A DNA stretch of 64,000 nt from Lentisphaera profundi (GTDB lineage Bacteria > Verrucomicrobiota > Lentisphaeria > Lentisphaerales > Lentisphaeraceae): the NCBI RefSeq assembly GCF_028728065.1, contig NZ_CP117811.1, positions 1,736,001-1,800,000 on the forward strand. The letters run 5' to 3'. The translations under genes and the position numbers were made by a program. Shown in pieces: positions 23,181-32,014 of the stretch (its first letter is position 1; every line of letters begins with the position of its first letter). The notes beneath the pieces are model-generated. The model saw only the letters and a program-made list of their open reading frames with translations. It made no database searches and had not been told where the DNA came from.

Positions 23181-25484
23181 ATGTTTCTAATACTTTCTGT
23201 CGCCTTGGTTTTCTTGGCCGCTTTTGCGACTCCCGCAATCGCTCGATTCATCCCTCATAATAAGCGTTTCTTATTTGCCCTAGTTCCCATCAGTTCCTGC
23301 TGTTTAATACTGACTAAGGCCAATGATATATCCATGGGCCTGCACTACTCAGAAAACTACACTTGGATCCCTCGTTTTGGCATAGACCTCAATTTTCGTT
23401 TAGATGGCCTCAGTTTCCTAATGGCTTTGCTCATCACAGGAATTGGCGCGCTCATACTCACTTATGCTTCTGGCTACATGAAAGGGCACCAAGCTAACAC
23501 ACGTTTTTACACCCTCATTTTTATATTCATGGCCGCCATGCTGGGCTTAGTACTCTCTGACAACTTGATTATGATGTTTATTTTCTGGGAGTTAACAACT
23601 GTTAGTTCCTTTCTTCTAGTTGGCTTCAATCACGAAGATCCTGAAGCACGAAAAAAAGCTCTACAGGCTCTTATCGTCACTGCTGGTGGAGGCCTTGCAA
23701 TGCTAGCGGGCATACTACTCCTGGGGGAGATTACCGGAACATATCGAATTTCCGAATTAATCCCACAAGCCGACTATATAAGAAACCATGAATTATATAA
23801 AAGTATTGTCATCCTCTTTTGCTTAGGGGCCTTCACCAAATCAGCACAATTCCCCTTCCATTTCTGGTTGCCCAATGCCATGGCAGCTCCTACCCCTGTA
23901 AGTGCTTACTTACATTCCGCTACAATGGTTAAAGCCGGTGTGTACCTTTTAGCGAGACTCACTCCTGTATTAGGGGGAACTGAATTCTGGCTCCTGCTAT
24001 TAGTTTCTGTCGGCGGTTTCACTATGCTACTTTCAGCAAGCCTTGGTTTAATCTACCGAGACCTCAAAAAAATATTGGCTTATTCCACTCTCAGTGTACT
24101 TGGTATTATAACTCTGCTCATTGGCATGGGTACTGAATTCAGCTACAAAGCAGCCATCATGATGCTTTTTGCTCATGCACTCTACAAAGCTACCTTATTT
24201 ATGGTGGCAGGCTCTATCGATCACGAAGTTGGAACGCGTGATATTAATCGACTTAGCGGACTCCGAAAAGTCATGCCATGGACTTTTGCCGCTGCCGCAC
24301 TGGCTGCGCTCTCCCAAGCCGGCTTCCCCCCCTTCACGGGTTTCCTTGCTAAAGAATACTTTTATGGAAGTGCATTAGATCACCCCATGCAAATACTGCT
24401 TATCATTAGCGCATTTATCTCTAGCATGTTCCTTTTTGTGCTTGCCTTTAAAATTGGTTTCCACCCCTTTCTTGGTCCTTTGAATAAAAAACTTGAAGCT
24501 CACGAAGCACCAGTCACGATGCTCATTGGTCCGCTTTGCTTAGCTTTTTTAAGTTTACTCTTTGGTCTTTTCCCTTCCCCTATCGCGAAATACATCCTGA
24601 GTCCTGCACTTGCGAGTTTCACCAATGACTTCCACCCCGTGAAACTTAAACTCTGGCATGGAGTTAACACGGCATTGATTTTGAGTTTAATCACTTTGAC
24701 TTGTGGTTTCATCCTCTATGCACTTCGTAAAAAAATCCGTAAAAATGCCACCAATGTCGACGATAAAATGAATATTCAATTTGACCAAAGCTTTGCCAAA
24801 GGATTGGATTACTTCCTCAAATTTGCCAAGTGGCAAACTCGCTTGGTACAAAGTGGCTCATTAAGAACTTATATGATCATCACCATCTCTGCTTTTGCAG
24901 GCCTACTTCTCTATATTTTACTTTATGTAGGTGGCATGCCTAAAGTCTACACCTTCACCCATGTCAAACCTATTACTGTCGCCTTTGTGGTAGCACTCAT
25001 CATTGTCACTGTAGTCACTTGTACAACTCTATCTCGTCTCACAGCCCTACTCTCACTAGGCGTCATAGGCTTTGGCATCACTTTGATCTATATGTTTTAT
25101 GGAGCACCTGATTTAGCCATCACCCAAATTTTAGTCGAAACCTTAACTGTTGTTATGTTTATGGTCGTAATTCACAAACTCCCAAAATTCAAAGATTTCA
25201 GCAACAGAAGAAAAAAGATTTTTGATGCTATTTTTGCCACTGGAGTTGGGACCACGATAACTTTTCTCGTCATTAAAGCTCAAAGCCTCACACTCGCCGC
25301 CCCCGTCTCACTTGAATATGCTCAGAAAAGTTATCTTGAAGCTCATGGACGAAATGTAGTTAACGTCATCCTCGTCGATTTCCGAGCTTTTGATACCTTT
25401 GGTGAAATCACTGTACTTACAATTGCCGGCCTCGGTGTCATGATCCTAATGCGAAAATCCAAAGACGAGGAAAGTCAACCATGA
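23181..25484 (+). CDS. mrpA: Mrp sodium/proton antiporter subunit A
   Basis: Largest subunit of the seven-part Mrp complex in the inner membrane, exporting Na+ in exchange for H+. 767 residues. The NuoL-like antiporter core spans about 65-420 with the conserved Glu137 (WELTTVSSF) and Lys220 (FTKSAQFPFHFWLP), followed by SAYLHSATMVKAG. The C-terminal part (about 595-765) has the extra membrane helices typical of MrpA (YMFYGAPDLAITQILVETL, FDTFGEITVLTIAG). Its stop overlaps mrpB by ATGA, so translation is coupled. It heads the operon mrpABCDEFG. Confidence 0.95.
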   Translation: MFLILSVALVFLAAFATPAIARFIPHNKRFLFALVPISSCCLILTKANDISMGLHYSENYTWIPRFGIDLNFRLDGLSFLMALLITGIGALILTYASGYMKGHQANTRFYTLIFIFMAAMLGLVLSDNLIMMFIFWELTTVSSFLLVGFNHEDPEARKKALQALIVTAGGGLAMLAGILLLGEITGTYRISELIPQADYIRNHELYKSIVILFCLGAFTKSAQFPFHFWLPNAMAAPTPVSAYLHSATMVKAGVYLLARLTPVLGGTEFWLLLLVSVGGFTMLLSASLGLIYRDLKKILAYSTLSVLGIITLLIGMGTEFSYKAAIMMLFAHALYKATLFMVAGSIDHEVGTRDINRLSGLRKVMPWTFAAAALAALSQAGFPPFTGFLAKEYFYGSALDHPMQILLIISAFISSMFLFVLAFKIGFHPFLGPLNKKLEAHEAPVTMLIGPLCLAFLSLLFGLFPSPIAKYILSPALASFTNDFHPVKLKLWHGVNTALILSLITLTCGFILYALRKKIRKNATNVDDKMNIQFDQSFAKGLDYFLKFAKWQTRLVQSGSLRTYMIITISAFAGLLLYILLYVGGMPKVYTFTHVKPITVAFVVALIIVTVVTCTTLSRLTALLSLGVIGFGITLIYMFYGAPDLAITQILVETLTVVMFMVVIHKLPKFKDFSNRRKKIFDAIFATGVGTTITFLVIKAQSLTLAAPVSLEYAQKSYLEAHGRNVVNVILVDFRAFDTFGEITVLTIAGLGVMILMRKSKDEESQP

Positions 25485-25906
25485 AAACTCCTTCTGTAAT
25501 CATGACTCTTTCTGCAAAGCTTCTTTGCCCTGTCCTTATAACCATGGCCTTTGCCTTCCTTTATAGGGGACATAACGAACCTGGAGGAGGCTTTATTGGT
25601 GGCTTGCTCTTTACCGCTGCTATGATTTTAAAACTTCTTGCTCATGGAGCCACTTACGTTGAAAAGCACATGTGGTTAAAACCCCACAACTTTTTACTTG
25701 TCGGCATAAGCTCAGCCTTTGTTGCCGGAATCATGCCTTTATTTATTGGCAAAGCCTTCCTGCAAAGCTTGTGGTTCCCTACATTCGCACTTCCTATTTT
25801 AGGGGACGTGCACATCGGCACACCTCTTTTGTTTGATATTGGCGTCTTCATGGTGGTCATTGGTTTCGTCCTTACTGTACTCATTGATTTTGAGGAGGCT
25901 CAATAA
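25481..25906 (+). CDS. mrpB: Mrp antiporter subunit B
   Basis: 141 residues, about four membrane helices. The family block RGHNEPGGGFIGGL is present near residue 29, followed by hydrophobic helices (LVGISSAFVAGIMPLFIG) and a final one ending VLIDFEEAQ. MrpB sits next to the C-terminal part of MrpA in the complex. The gene overlaps mrpA by four bases, and its stop shares one base with the mrpC start (TAATG). Confidence 0.93.
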   Translation: MKTPSVIMTLSAKLLCPVLITMAFAFLYRGHNEPGGGFIGGLLFTAAMILKLLAHGATYVEKHMWLKPHNFLLVGISSAFVAGIMPLFIGKAFLQSLWFPTFALPILGDVHIGTPLLFDIGVFMVVIGFVLTVLIDFEEAQ

Positions 25907-26259
25907 TGGAAACTCTCATCGCCATTCTAATCGGAATACTCTTTGCAGGCGGAGTCTATTGCCTATTACAAAGAAGCTTAGTTCGCCTCGTCATTGGCAT
26001 CATGCTTATCGGCCAAGCGGCTAACTTACTTACTTTTGCGGCCTCTGGCCTCACTCGCAAGCATACCGCAATAATTAAAAGCGGAGCTCAAACCCTTGAG
26101 GCTCCTTATGCTGATCCCTTGCCCCAAGCGCTTGTCCTTACTGCCATCGTCATTGGCTTTGGTTTTACCGCTTTTTGCTTAGCACTTCTTCACCGAACTT
26201 ATAAAACTTTGGGCCACGACGATCTCGATAAATTCAACACCACGGACACAGAAAAATGA
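25906..26259 (+). CDS. mrpC: Mrp antiporter subunit C (NuoK-like)
   Basis: 117 residues with three membrane helices, homologous to NuoK of complex I. Typical segments are GGVYCLLQRSLVRLVIGIML, AANLLTFAASGL and DPLPQALVLTAIVIGFGFTA, the last being the signature of this subunit. It overlaps both neighbours (TAATG upstream, ATGA into mrpD), so the four membrane subunits A to D are translated in series. Confidence 0.94.
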   Translation: METLIAILIGILFAGGVYCLLQRSLVRLVIGIMLIGQAANLLTFAASGLTRKHTAIIKSGAQTLEAPYADPLPQALVLTAIVIGFGFTAFCLALLHRTYKTLGHDDLDKFNTTDTEK

Positions 26260-27749
26260 GTCCATTATTACTCCCACTACTTGTCCCCTTTGTTGCTGCG
26301 GTAGCTTGTGCCTTTTTCCAAAAATCACTTAAAACTCAAAGAACCATCAGTTTCATCGCTGCTAGTTTTCATTTAATTGCCTCTTGTTCACTACTACAAA
26401 CCATCCGTACAGACGGCATCCAAGTCTATTTAAATGGTGGCTGGCCGGCAAGGATTGGCATTGCTTTAGTTGGCGACCTCTTCAGCGGCATCATGCTCGT
26501 CATTACTGGACTCATTTCTCTGACCGTGCTGATTTACTCATTCAAAGAAATGGATAATAAATTACAATCACGTGCCTACTTCCCTCTCTTTAACTTTCTA
26601 ATGATGGGCGTCAATGGCTCCTTCATAACTGGCGATATGTTCAACCTTTATGTTTGGTTTGAAGTAATGCTTCTATCCTCCTTTATTTTACTCGCCATGG
26701 GTAAAAAAGCAGACCAATTAGAAGGATCTATAAAATACGTAACCATCAACTTATTTTCTTCTATTCTATTTCTTTCTGGCGCGGCAATTATCTATGCAAA
26801 AACGGGTTCTTTAAACATGGCCGACATTGCTCAAATCATCGCCAATAGCCCCGATGAAAAACTACTCAATTCTACCGCCGTCCTATTGCTAAGTTCTTTT
26901 GGCATAAAATCAGCACTCTTCCCTATGTTCTTGTGGCTACCTGCTTCCTATCACACTCCCGCAGTCTCCATATCTTCCCTATTTGCTGGCCTGCTCACCA
27001 AAGTGGGCGTCTATGCAATGATACGAACTTTTACACTTATTTTCCCTCTCAACAACGGCTTACTCCAAGATCTATTTTACGTCATTGCGATCCTCACCAT
27101 GGTGGTAGGTGTCTTATGTGCTGCCGCTCAATATGAAATCCGAAAAATCCTCTCTGTACATATTGTCAGTCAGATTGGCTACATGGTCCTAGGCATCTCT
27201 TTATTTACACCCCTAGGCATTGCTGGCGCAATTTTTTACCTGCTTCACAACATCATCGTCAAAACCAACCTCTTCCTATTAAGTGGTGTCATACTCCGTA
27301 AGAAAGGTAGCTGTGAGCTCAAAGAGATTGGCGGCCTCTATAAATCTTACCCTTACTTTTCGACCATTTTCGTCCTCTCCGCCTTTGCCCTTGCAGGCAT
27401 CCCCCCTTTATCGGGTTTTTGGGCTAAGTTTATTGTTCTCAAAGCTGCGGCGGATTCAAAAGCTTACTTACTCTTGGGAGTAGGCTTAGCGGTAGGAGTC
27501 GTCACCCTCTTTTCCATGACTAAAATTTGGGCTGAAGCTTTCTGGAAAAAACAACCTGAAGAATTCCCCGGAGAAGGCATTGATACTGGCACTGCACCTT
27601 GGCAAATGATGCTACCGATTCTTTTCCTCACACTCTGCACCTTTGGTCTTGGTATTTTTGGTGAAAGTATTTTTCAGCTTTGTATCGAAACTTCCACCCA
27701 ACTTCTTGATCCCTCGCAATACATTCATGCTGTTCTAGGAGATAGTTAA
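26256..27749 (+). CDS. mrpD: Mrp antiporter subunit D (NuoM/N-like)
   Basis: 497 residues with about 14 membrane helices, the second antiporter-like subunit. Conserved acidic Glu136 lies in VWFEVMLLSSFILLA and Lys218 in FGIKSALFPMFLWLP, as expected for proton translocation; AGLLTKVGVYAMIR follows. The C-terminal domain has the usual SGFWAKF block after FALAGIPPL. The gene overlaps mrpC by four bases and shares one base with mrpE. Confidence 0.95.
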   Translation: MSPLLLPLLVPFVAAVACAFFQKSLKTQRTISFIAASFHLIASCSLLQTIRTDGIQVYLNGGWPARIGIALVGDLFSGIMLVITGLISLTVLIYSFKEMDNKLQSRAYFPLFNFLMMGVNGSFITGDMFNLYVWFEVMLLSSFILLAMGKKADQLEGSIKYVTINLFSSILFLSGAAIIYAKTGSLNMADIAQIIANSPDEKLLNSTAVLLLSSFGIKSALFPMFLWLPASYHTPAVSISSLFAGLLTKVGVYAMIRTFTLIFPLNNGLLQDLFYVIAILTMVVGVLCAAAQYEIRKILSVHIVSQIGYMVLGISLFTPLGIAGAIFYLLHNIIVKTNLFLLSGVILRKKGSCELKEIGGLYKSYPYFSTIFVLSAFALAGIPPLSGFWAKFIVLKAAADSKAYLLLGVGLAVGVVTLFSMTKIWAEAFWKKQPEEFPGEGIDTGTAPWQMMLPILFLTLCTFGLGIFGESIFQLCIETSTQLLDPSQYIHAVLGDS

Positions 27750-28069
27750 TGAAAATAATAAAACTTTTTTCCTTTGCCCTATTCTATATGAAAGAAGTGG
27801 TGATAAGTAATTTCATGGTAGCTTATGATGTTTTAACTAAGAAGCACCATATGACCCCTGGTTTCGTGGCCATCCCCATTCCGGACCTAACCGACCGTCA
27901 ACTTTTGGTTCTATCGAATTTATTAACGATGACACCTGGTTCCATTACTATTGATCTTTCGCTCGATAAGCAAACCCTTTATATCCACGCTATGTACATC
28001 GATAATGTAGAAGATGTACGTACTGAAATCATTGAAAAGTATGTCAACCGCGTACGGGAGGCTTTCTAA
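27749..28069 (+). CDS. mrpE: Mrp antiporter subunit E, short form
   Basis: 106 residues against roughly 155-180 in well-studied MrpE proteins. The N-terminal pair of helices seems reduced to one hydrophobic stretch (LFSFALFYMKEVVISNF); the cytoplasmic part is intact (FVAIPIPDLTDRQLLVLSNL, MTPGSITIDLS, LYIHAMYI). The ATG overlaps the mrpD stop (TAATG), so no longer start exists without running into mrpD. Short forms are known in several phyla, so this is probably functional. It shares one base with mrpF. Confidence 0.88.
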   Translation: MKIIKLFSFALFYMKEVVISNFMVAYDVLTKKHHMTPGFVAIPIPDLTDRQLLVLSNLLTMTPGSITIDLSLDKQTLYIHAMYIDNVEDVRTEIIEKYVNRVREAF

Positions 28070-28350
28070 TGGAAGAGCTATACATATATCCTTGGGCCAT
28101 AACAACCGCCTATATGCTTCTTATCTCCGCCTTGGCTATTGCTACCTGGCGCCTGATTTATGGGCCTAGTTTATTTGATCGCGTCGTTGCTATGGATCTT
28201 ATTTCAGCAGTTGTTATGTGTATTGCGAGTGTCTTTGCAATTGAAACTCGCAATTCAGTTTTTCTGGAAATTTCCGTAGCCATTGCCATTGTAACTTTCT
28301 TAGGGACGATTGCCTTTGCACGTTACTTAGAAGATGAGGAAGCAGAATGA
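28069..28350 (+). CDS. mrpF: Mrp antiporter subunit F
   Basis: 93 residues, three membrane helices. The family pattern WRLIYGPSLFDRVVAMDLIS is at about 26-45, followed by AVVMCIASVFAI and LEISVAIAIVTFLGTIAFARYL. A small structural subunit of the Mrp complex. Overlaps: one base with mrpE, four with mrpG. Confidence 0.93.
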   Translation: MEELYIYPWAITTAYMLLISALAIATWRLIYGPSLFDRVVAMDLISAVVMCIASVFAIETRNSVFLEISVAIAIVTFLGTIAFARYLEDEEAE

Positions 28351-28691
28351 GCCTACTACTCTCTATCATACTTATTATTGGCGCTGCTTTTACCACTATT
28401 GCTGCGATTGGTTTAATTCGTTTCCCGGACTTTTATACTCGTATGCACGCAGCTACAAAAGCAGGTGCCTTTGGAGGCATTATCATCCTACTTCTTTGTG
28501 CCTTTTATTTTGCTAGCCTAAAAGTGGCCATCATTGTTTTTGTCAATATTATATTTTTCTACTTTACCGCCCCGGTTGCCGCTCACATGATTGCGAGGTC
28601 CGCATATATCAATCGCGTCAAGCAATGGAAGGGAAGTAAAGCCGATGAACTTAAGGGTAACATCACCCTAAAACATCATCATGACGATTAA
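28347..28691 (+). CDS. mrpG: Mrp antiporter subunit G
   Basis: 114 residues, three membrane helices. GLIRFPDFYTRMHAATKAG at about 22-40 is the MrpG signature; TAPVAAHMIARSAYI follows. The basic/His-rich tail (LKHHHDD) is cytoplasmic. Last gene of the operon; no strong terminator was found in the 237 bases after it. Confidence 0.93.
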   Translation: MSLLLSIILIIGAAFTTIAAIGLIRFPDFYTRMHAATKAGAFGGIIILLLCAFYFASLKVAIIVFVNIIFFYFTAPVAAHMIARSAYINRVKQWKGSKADELKGNITLKHHHDD

Positions 28692-28943
28692 AATAATCTC
28701 TCTCTGAACACAAGATTCAACTACTTATCGTCGCTTCAATTTCAAGTATTAATCATCACTTTGTCAGTGGCTTCAAAAAACAATACTCTTACTTAGAGTA
28801 AGCCCAATTGATCAAGTCACGTAATCCGCAAAAAATATTGGACTAATTTCCTTTCAAAAAGCTACTTTCTTTAGATTTAAGCTTAAAAGATAATTAAGTC
28901 GCATATAATTTATATTCTATGAATTTTATTGGGAGAGTGTTAT

Positions 28944-31079
28944 ATGAAAAAGTTTATTTTTATCCTTGCCTTAGCTTTATGTGCTAATGCACAGGAAGAC
29001 TTTAAGGGTTGGAAGGAAATGCGGGTGATAAAAAGTGAACGTGGCGACATCTACATAGATGATTTCCTGCAACAGGGCCAAGACACTCTAATGCTCATCA
29101 ATCACCAGCAAGCAAGACTAGACTTCTACAATTTTGTTCCCGAAGGGCAACGCCAACAATCCAAAAGTGATGATTCACCTAATGCACTTCCGATGGCGAA
29201 TGAATTCAAATTAACCGAACTCGCAATTACTCGCCCCATTGAAGCCGTGAAAAACATTACTATCGAAGGAAAATCTGGGCTCTTAGTTCAAACTCTCTAT
29301 CCTGACCAGTTAACTTTTTATAAAAAAATTAAAGATGGCTGGGAAGAAGAACAAACTTGGAAATTAATTGCTGACGAGTTTCATGGTCTCCCTATAATCG
29401 TAGACAATAACACTGCTTACCTATCGGCTAAAAAAGGTATTCAAACCATTACCCTAAACTCAGAAGGACGTGTATCTCATCTCGAACCACGTGATAACGA
29501 CGTCAATCGCGTCTGGTGGTGGCACCTCGATGTAGACGGCGACAAACAGAAAGATATCGTTGAATGGGTCTCGGGGAAACTTAAATATCTAAAAAAATCG
29601 AAACATGGGGAGTTTCTCCCTGCTGTTGAACTTCACGATGAAAATTTTTCTCATGCAGAAATCTCTACAGGTAAAAAGGGTGCAGATTTTTATCTCATCT
29701 CAAATCAGCAAGAAAACCTATTAGGTCACTATCTTTTAAAAGAAGATAAAGAAATCAAAGAATTTGGAAAACAAACTAGCCTCCCAACAGGGAAAGCGAG
29801 TTTGAAACTTAACACCAGTATGATTCTAAATGAAAAAAAATCACTGATCCAAGCTGATACGGCTAACTCACTCTTCAAAATTTACTCTATTGAGAACGAC
29901 TCCTGGAGCGCAATCAATACTTTCCCCGGCATGCGAGATATCCAATCCATTGCCGCACCCCTCGCTCAGTCAGGGACCATTCTCATTCATGTCAAAAACG
30001 CGCCCCAATTATTTTTCTCAGAATGGAAGAATGATCGCTTAAGTTACCCACGTCCTTGGCCTCAAAAGCAGGAGACCGAAAAAGATGAAACTATCTTAAA
30101 TTTAGCTCGTACTGAAGGCATCACTTGGTGGGTTACAAAGAAAGCAAAAAATTTAGAACTTAGAACTTGGAACGCTGACCAAGATAAAATTGAAGTTAGC
30201 ATATTTAAAGGTATTGGAGATAAAGTAGAAGACGTCAACTGGCTTGGAGGCAAGCAAATTATTTATCGCCAAAAATACCGTCAAGAACTGATGTTTGCAC
30301 AAGTTAAGCAAGGTAAAACCATAAGCCAAGAACTTAGCAAGTTCAAAAAAGCTAATATCAACGAGTTCAGTTTCATCATCAAAGAAGATAAACAGAACCA
30401 AGCACTTCGTCTTGTCGGTGGAATAGTTACCTGGCTAAACGACAAACTTGATCCTATTGATCAAATTAATCTCCCCAATAGTAGCAAAATACGATCCTAC
30501 GTGCAAATCAATGATAACGAGGCTCTCGCACTCGATCAAACTGGACGAAATATTCACTCACTTAAAAAAGATAAAAGTGGTATCTATCGCAGCTACAAAG
30601 AAAATGAAGTTATTGGAAGTAACACTATTTTTAAAGATCCCATTTTTGGCTTAAGTTCACTCAATAGCCGTGCCTTAACTTTACTACATAAAGGGAGTTC
30701 TAAAAAACTCACCCTGCAATCTTCTATTGACAAACGACTCATCGATATTGAAGGCGTTAAAAAAACTCATTTCAGTGATTATCGACTCATGGATGTTACT
30801 GGTAATAATAAAAAAGATTTACTGATCATGGATTACCCCAACCGTCGACTCAGTTTATTGGAATTAAAAAATAATAAAGAAGCCACAAAGACTTTATCTT
30901 GGACTGTGTTTGATGACAAAAAATACTCCTATGGCGGAGGCCGTTCATCACGTGATGATAATTCCCAACCTCAAGAAGTCATTAGTGCTGACTTCGATCA
31001 AGATGGCAAACAGGATTTAGTTATGATGTGTCAAGATCGAATCATTTTTTATCTAGCCGAAAAGGAGCTAAGCAAATGA
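28944..31079 (+). CDS. Secreted protein with FG-GAP/VCBS-like repeats
   Basis: 711 residues from the ATG at 28944, which follows gggagag at the right distance; a TTG start at 28929 is possible but poorer. A signal peptide (MKKFIFILALALCANAQ) leads to a long beta-rich protein. Acidic calcium-loop-like motifs of the FG-GAP/VCBS type recur: DVDGDKQKDIVEW, DVTGNNKKDLLIMD and DFDQDGKQDLVMM, suggesting a beta-propeller. Its stop overlaps the next ATG (ATGA), so it is translated with the protease after it. The function is not known; a partner or inhibitor for the protease is one option. Confidence 0.7.
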   Translation: MKKFIFILALALCANAQEDFKGWKEMRVIKSERGDIYIDDFLQQGQDTLMLINHQQARLDFYNFVPEGQRQQSKSDDSPNALPMANEFKLTELAITRPIEAVKNITIEGKSGLLVQTLYPDQLTFYKKIKDGWEEEQTWKLIADEFHGLPIIVDNNTAYLSAKKGIQTITLNSEGRVSHLEPRDNDVNRVWWWHLDVDGDKQKDIVEWVSGKLKYLKKSKHGEFLPAVELHDENFSHAEISTGKKGADFYLISNQQENLLGHYLLKEDKEIKEFGKQTSLPTGKASLKLNTSMILNEKKSLIQADTANSLFKIYSIENDSWSAINTFPGMRDIQSIAAPLAQSGTILIHVKNAPQLFFSEWKNDRLSYPRPWPQKQETEKDETILNLARTEGITWWVTKKAKNLELRTWNADQDKIEVSIFKGIGDKVEDVNWLGGKQIIYRQKYRQELMFAQVKQGKTISQELSKFKKANINEFSFIIKEDKQNQALRLVGGIVTWLNDKLDPIDQINLPNSSKIRSYVQINDNEALALDQTGRNIHSLKKDKSGIYRSYKENEVIGSNTIFKDPIFGLSSLNSRALTLLHKGSSKKLTLQSSIDKRLIDIEGVKKTHFSDYRLMDVTGNNKKDLLIMDYPNRRLSLLELKNNKEATKTLSWTVFDDKKYSYGGGRSSRDDNSQPQEVISADFDQDGKQDLVMMCQDRIIFYLAEKELSK

Positions 31080-32014
31080 AATATTTATTACTAATCCTTC
31101 TCACCTCACTTAGTTTATTTGGAAAAAGTAATACGCAGGAAAAAATCACTTTAAAAAATGGTTCTGTTTTCATTTCAAAAATTTTAAAAGAATACGAATC
31201 CCACCTTATCATTGATGTAGGAAGTGACTTAATAAAAATATCTAAAAGTGATATTCAATTTAGAGTCCCTAGCTCACCCTCACCAAAAAAAACTCAAACG
31301 CAAGATAAGCAATCGGATATATATACCATCGGCCGACGTAACACGGCTCCGGTCAAAGAATTAGTTGATCGCGTTAATGAAAGTGTGGTCATGGTCAAAA
31401 CTCCCCGTGGTCTTGGCAGTGGTGTTATCATATCTGATGATGGCTATCTTTTGACAAACTATCACGTCGTCGAAAAAGAAACCCAAATATCTGTCACGCT
31501 CTACAAAAAAGCCAAAAACACCTTTGAAAAAATAGAACTCAAAAAAGTAAAAATCATTGCTCTTCAGCCCTATAGGGACATCGCACTTCTAAAACTTGAT
31601 CTAAGTGAAAAAGAAGGCCTATCATTCAAACCTGCGCCCTTTTCTCCTGACTTTAAAATTGACCCAGGTAATTTAATTTTCGCAATTGGTAGCCCTTTAG
31701 GTTTAGAGCGTACTGTTACACAAGGAATTGTTAGTTCTAATATGCGTAATATAGGGCAACTTCGTTTCATCCAAACAGACACGGCTATTAATCCAGGTAA
31801 TAGCGGAGGCCCCTTATTTAACTCAAAAGGGGAAATCGTTGGCTTAGTCTGTGCCGGCTCCGCACAATTCCAAGGGCTAGGCTTTGGTATACCTATGTCG
31901 GATATAATTAATTTTTTAACGCACCGCTCTGCTTACCTATACGATGAATCACAACCTCAGAACGGTATCAACTATCATCAACCACCCTACATTGAAAAGA
32001 AGGAATCAAAATGA
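31076..32014 (+). CDS. Secreted trypsin-like (HtrA-type, S1C) serine protease without PDZ
   Basis: 312 residues from the ATG at 31076, with ribosome site aaaggagctaagcaa and a signal peptide (MKYLLLILLTSLSLFG). A small beta domain (about 22-64, ITLKNGSVFISKI to IKISKSDIQF) precedes the protease. Catalytic triad: His130 (LLTNYHVVE), Asp168 (PYRDIALLKLD) and Ser243 (NPGNSGGPLF). The chain ends about 50 residues later, so the PDZ domains of DegP are absent. It is coupled by ATGA overlaps to the propeller-like gene before it and the secreted unknown after it, so all three probably work in the periplasm. Confidence 0.88.
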   Translation: MKYLLLILLTSLSLFGKSNTQEKITLKNGSVFISKILKEYESHLIIDVGSDLIKISKSDIQFRVPSSPSPKKTQTQDKQSDIYTIGRRNTAPVKELVDRVNESVVMVKTPRGLGSGVIISDDGYLLTNYHVVEKETQISVTLYKKAKNTFEKIELKKVKIIALQPYRDIALLKLDLSEKEGLSFKPAPFSPDFKIDPGNLIFAIGSPLGLERTVTQGIVSSNMRNIGQLRFIQTDTAINPGNSGGPLFNSKGEIVGLVCAGSAQFQGLGFGIPMSDIINFLTHRSAYLYDESQPQNGINYHQPPYIEKKESK

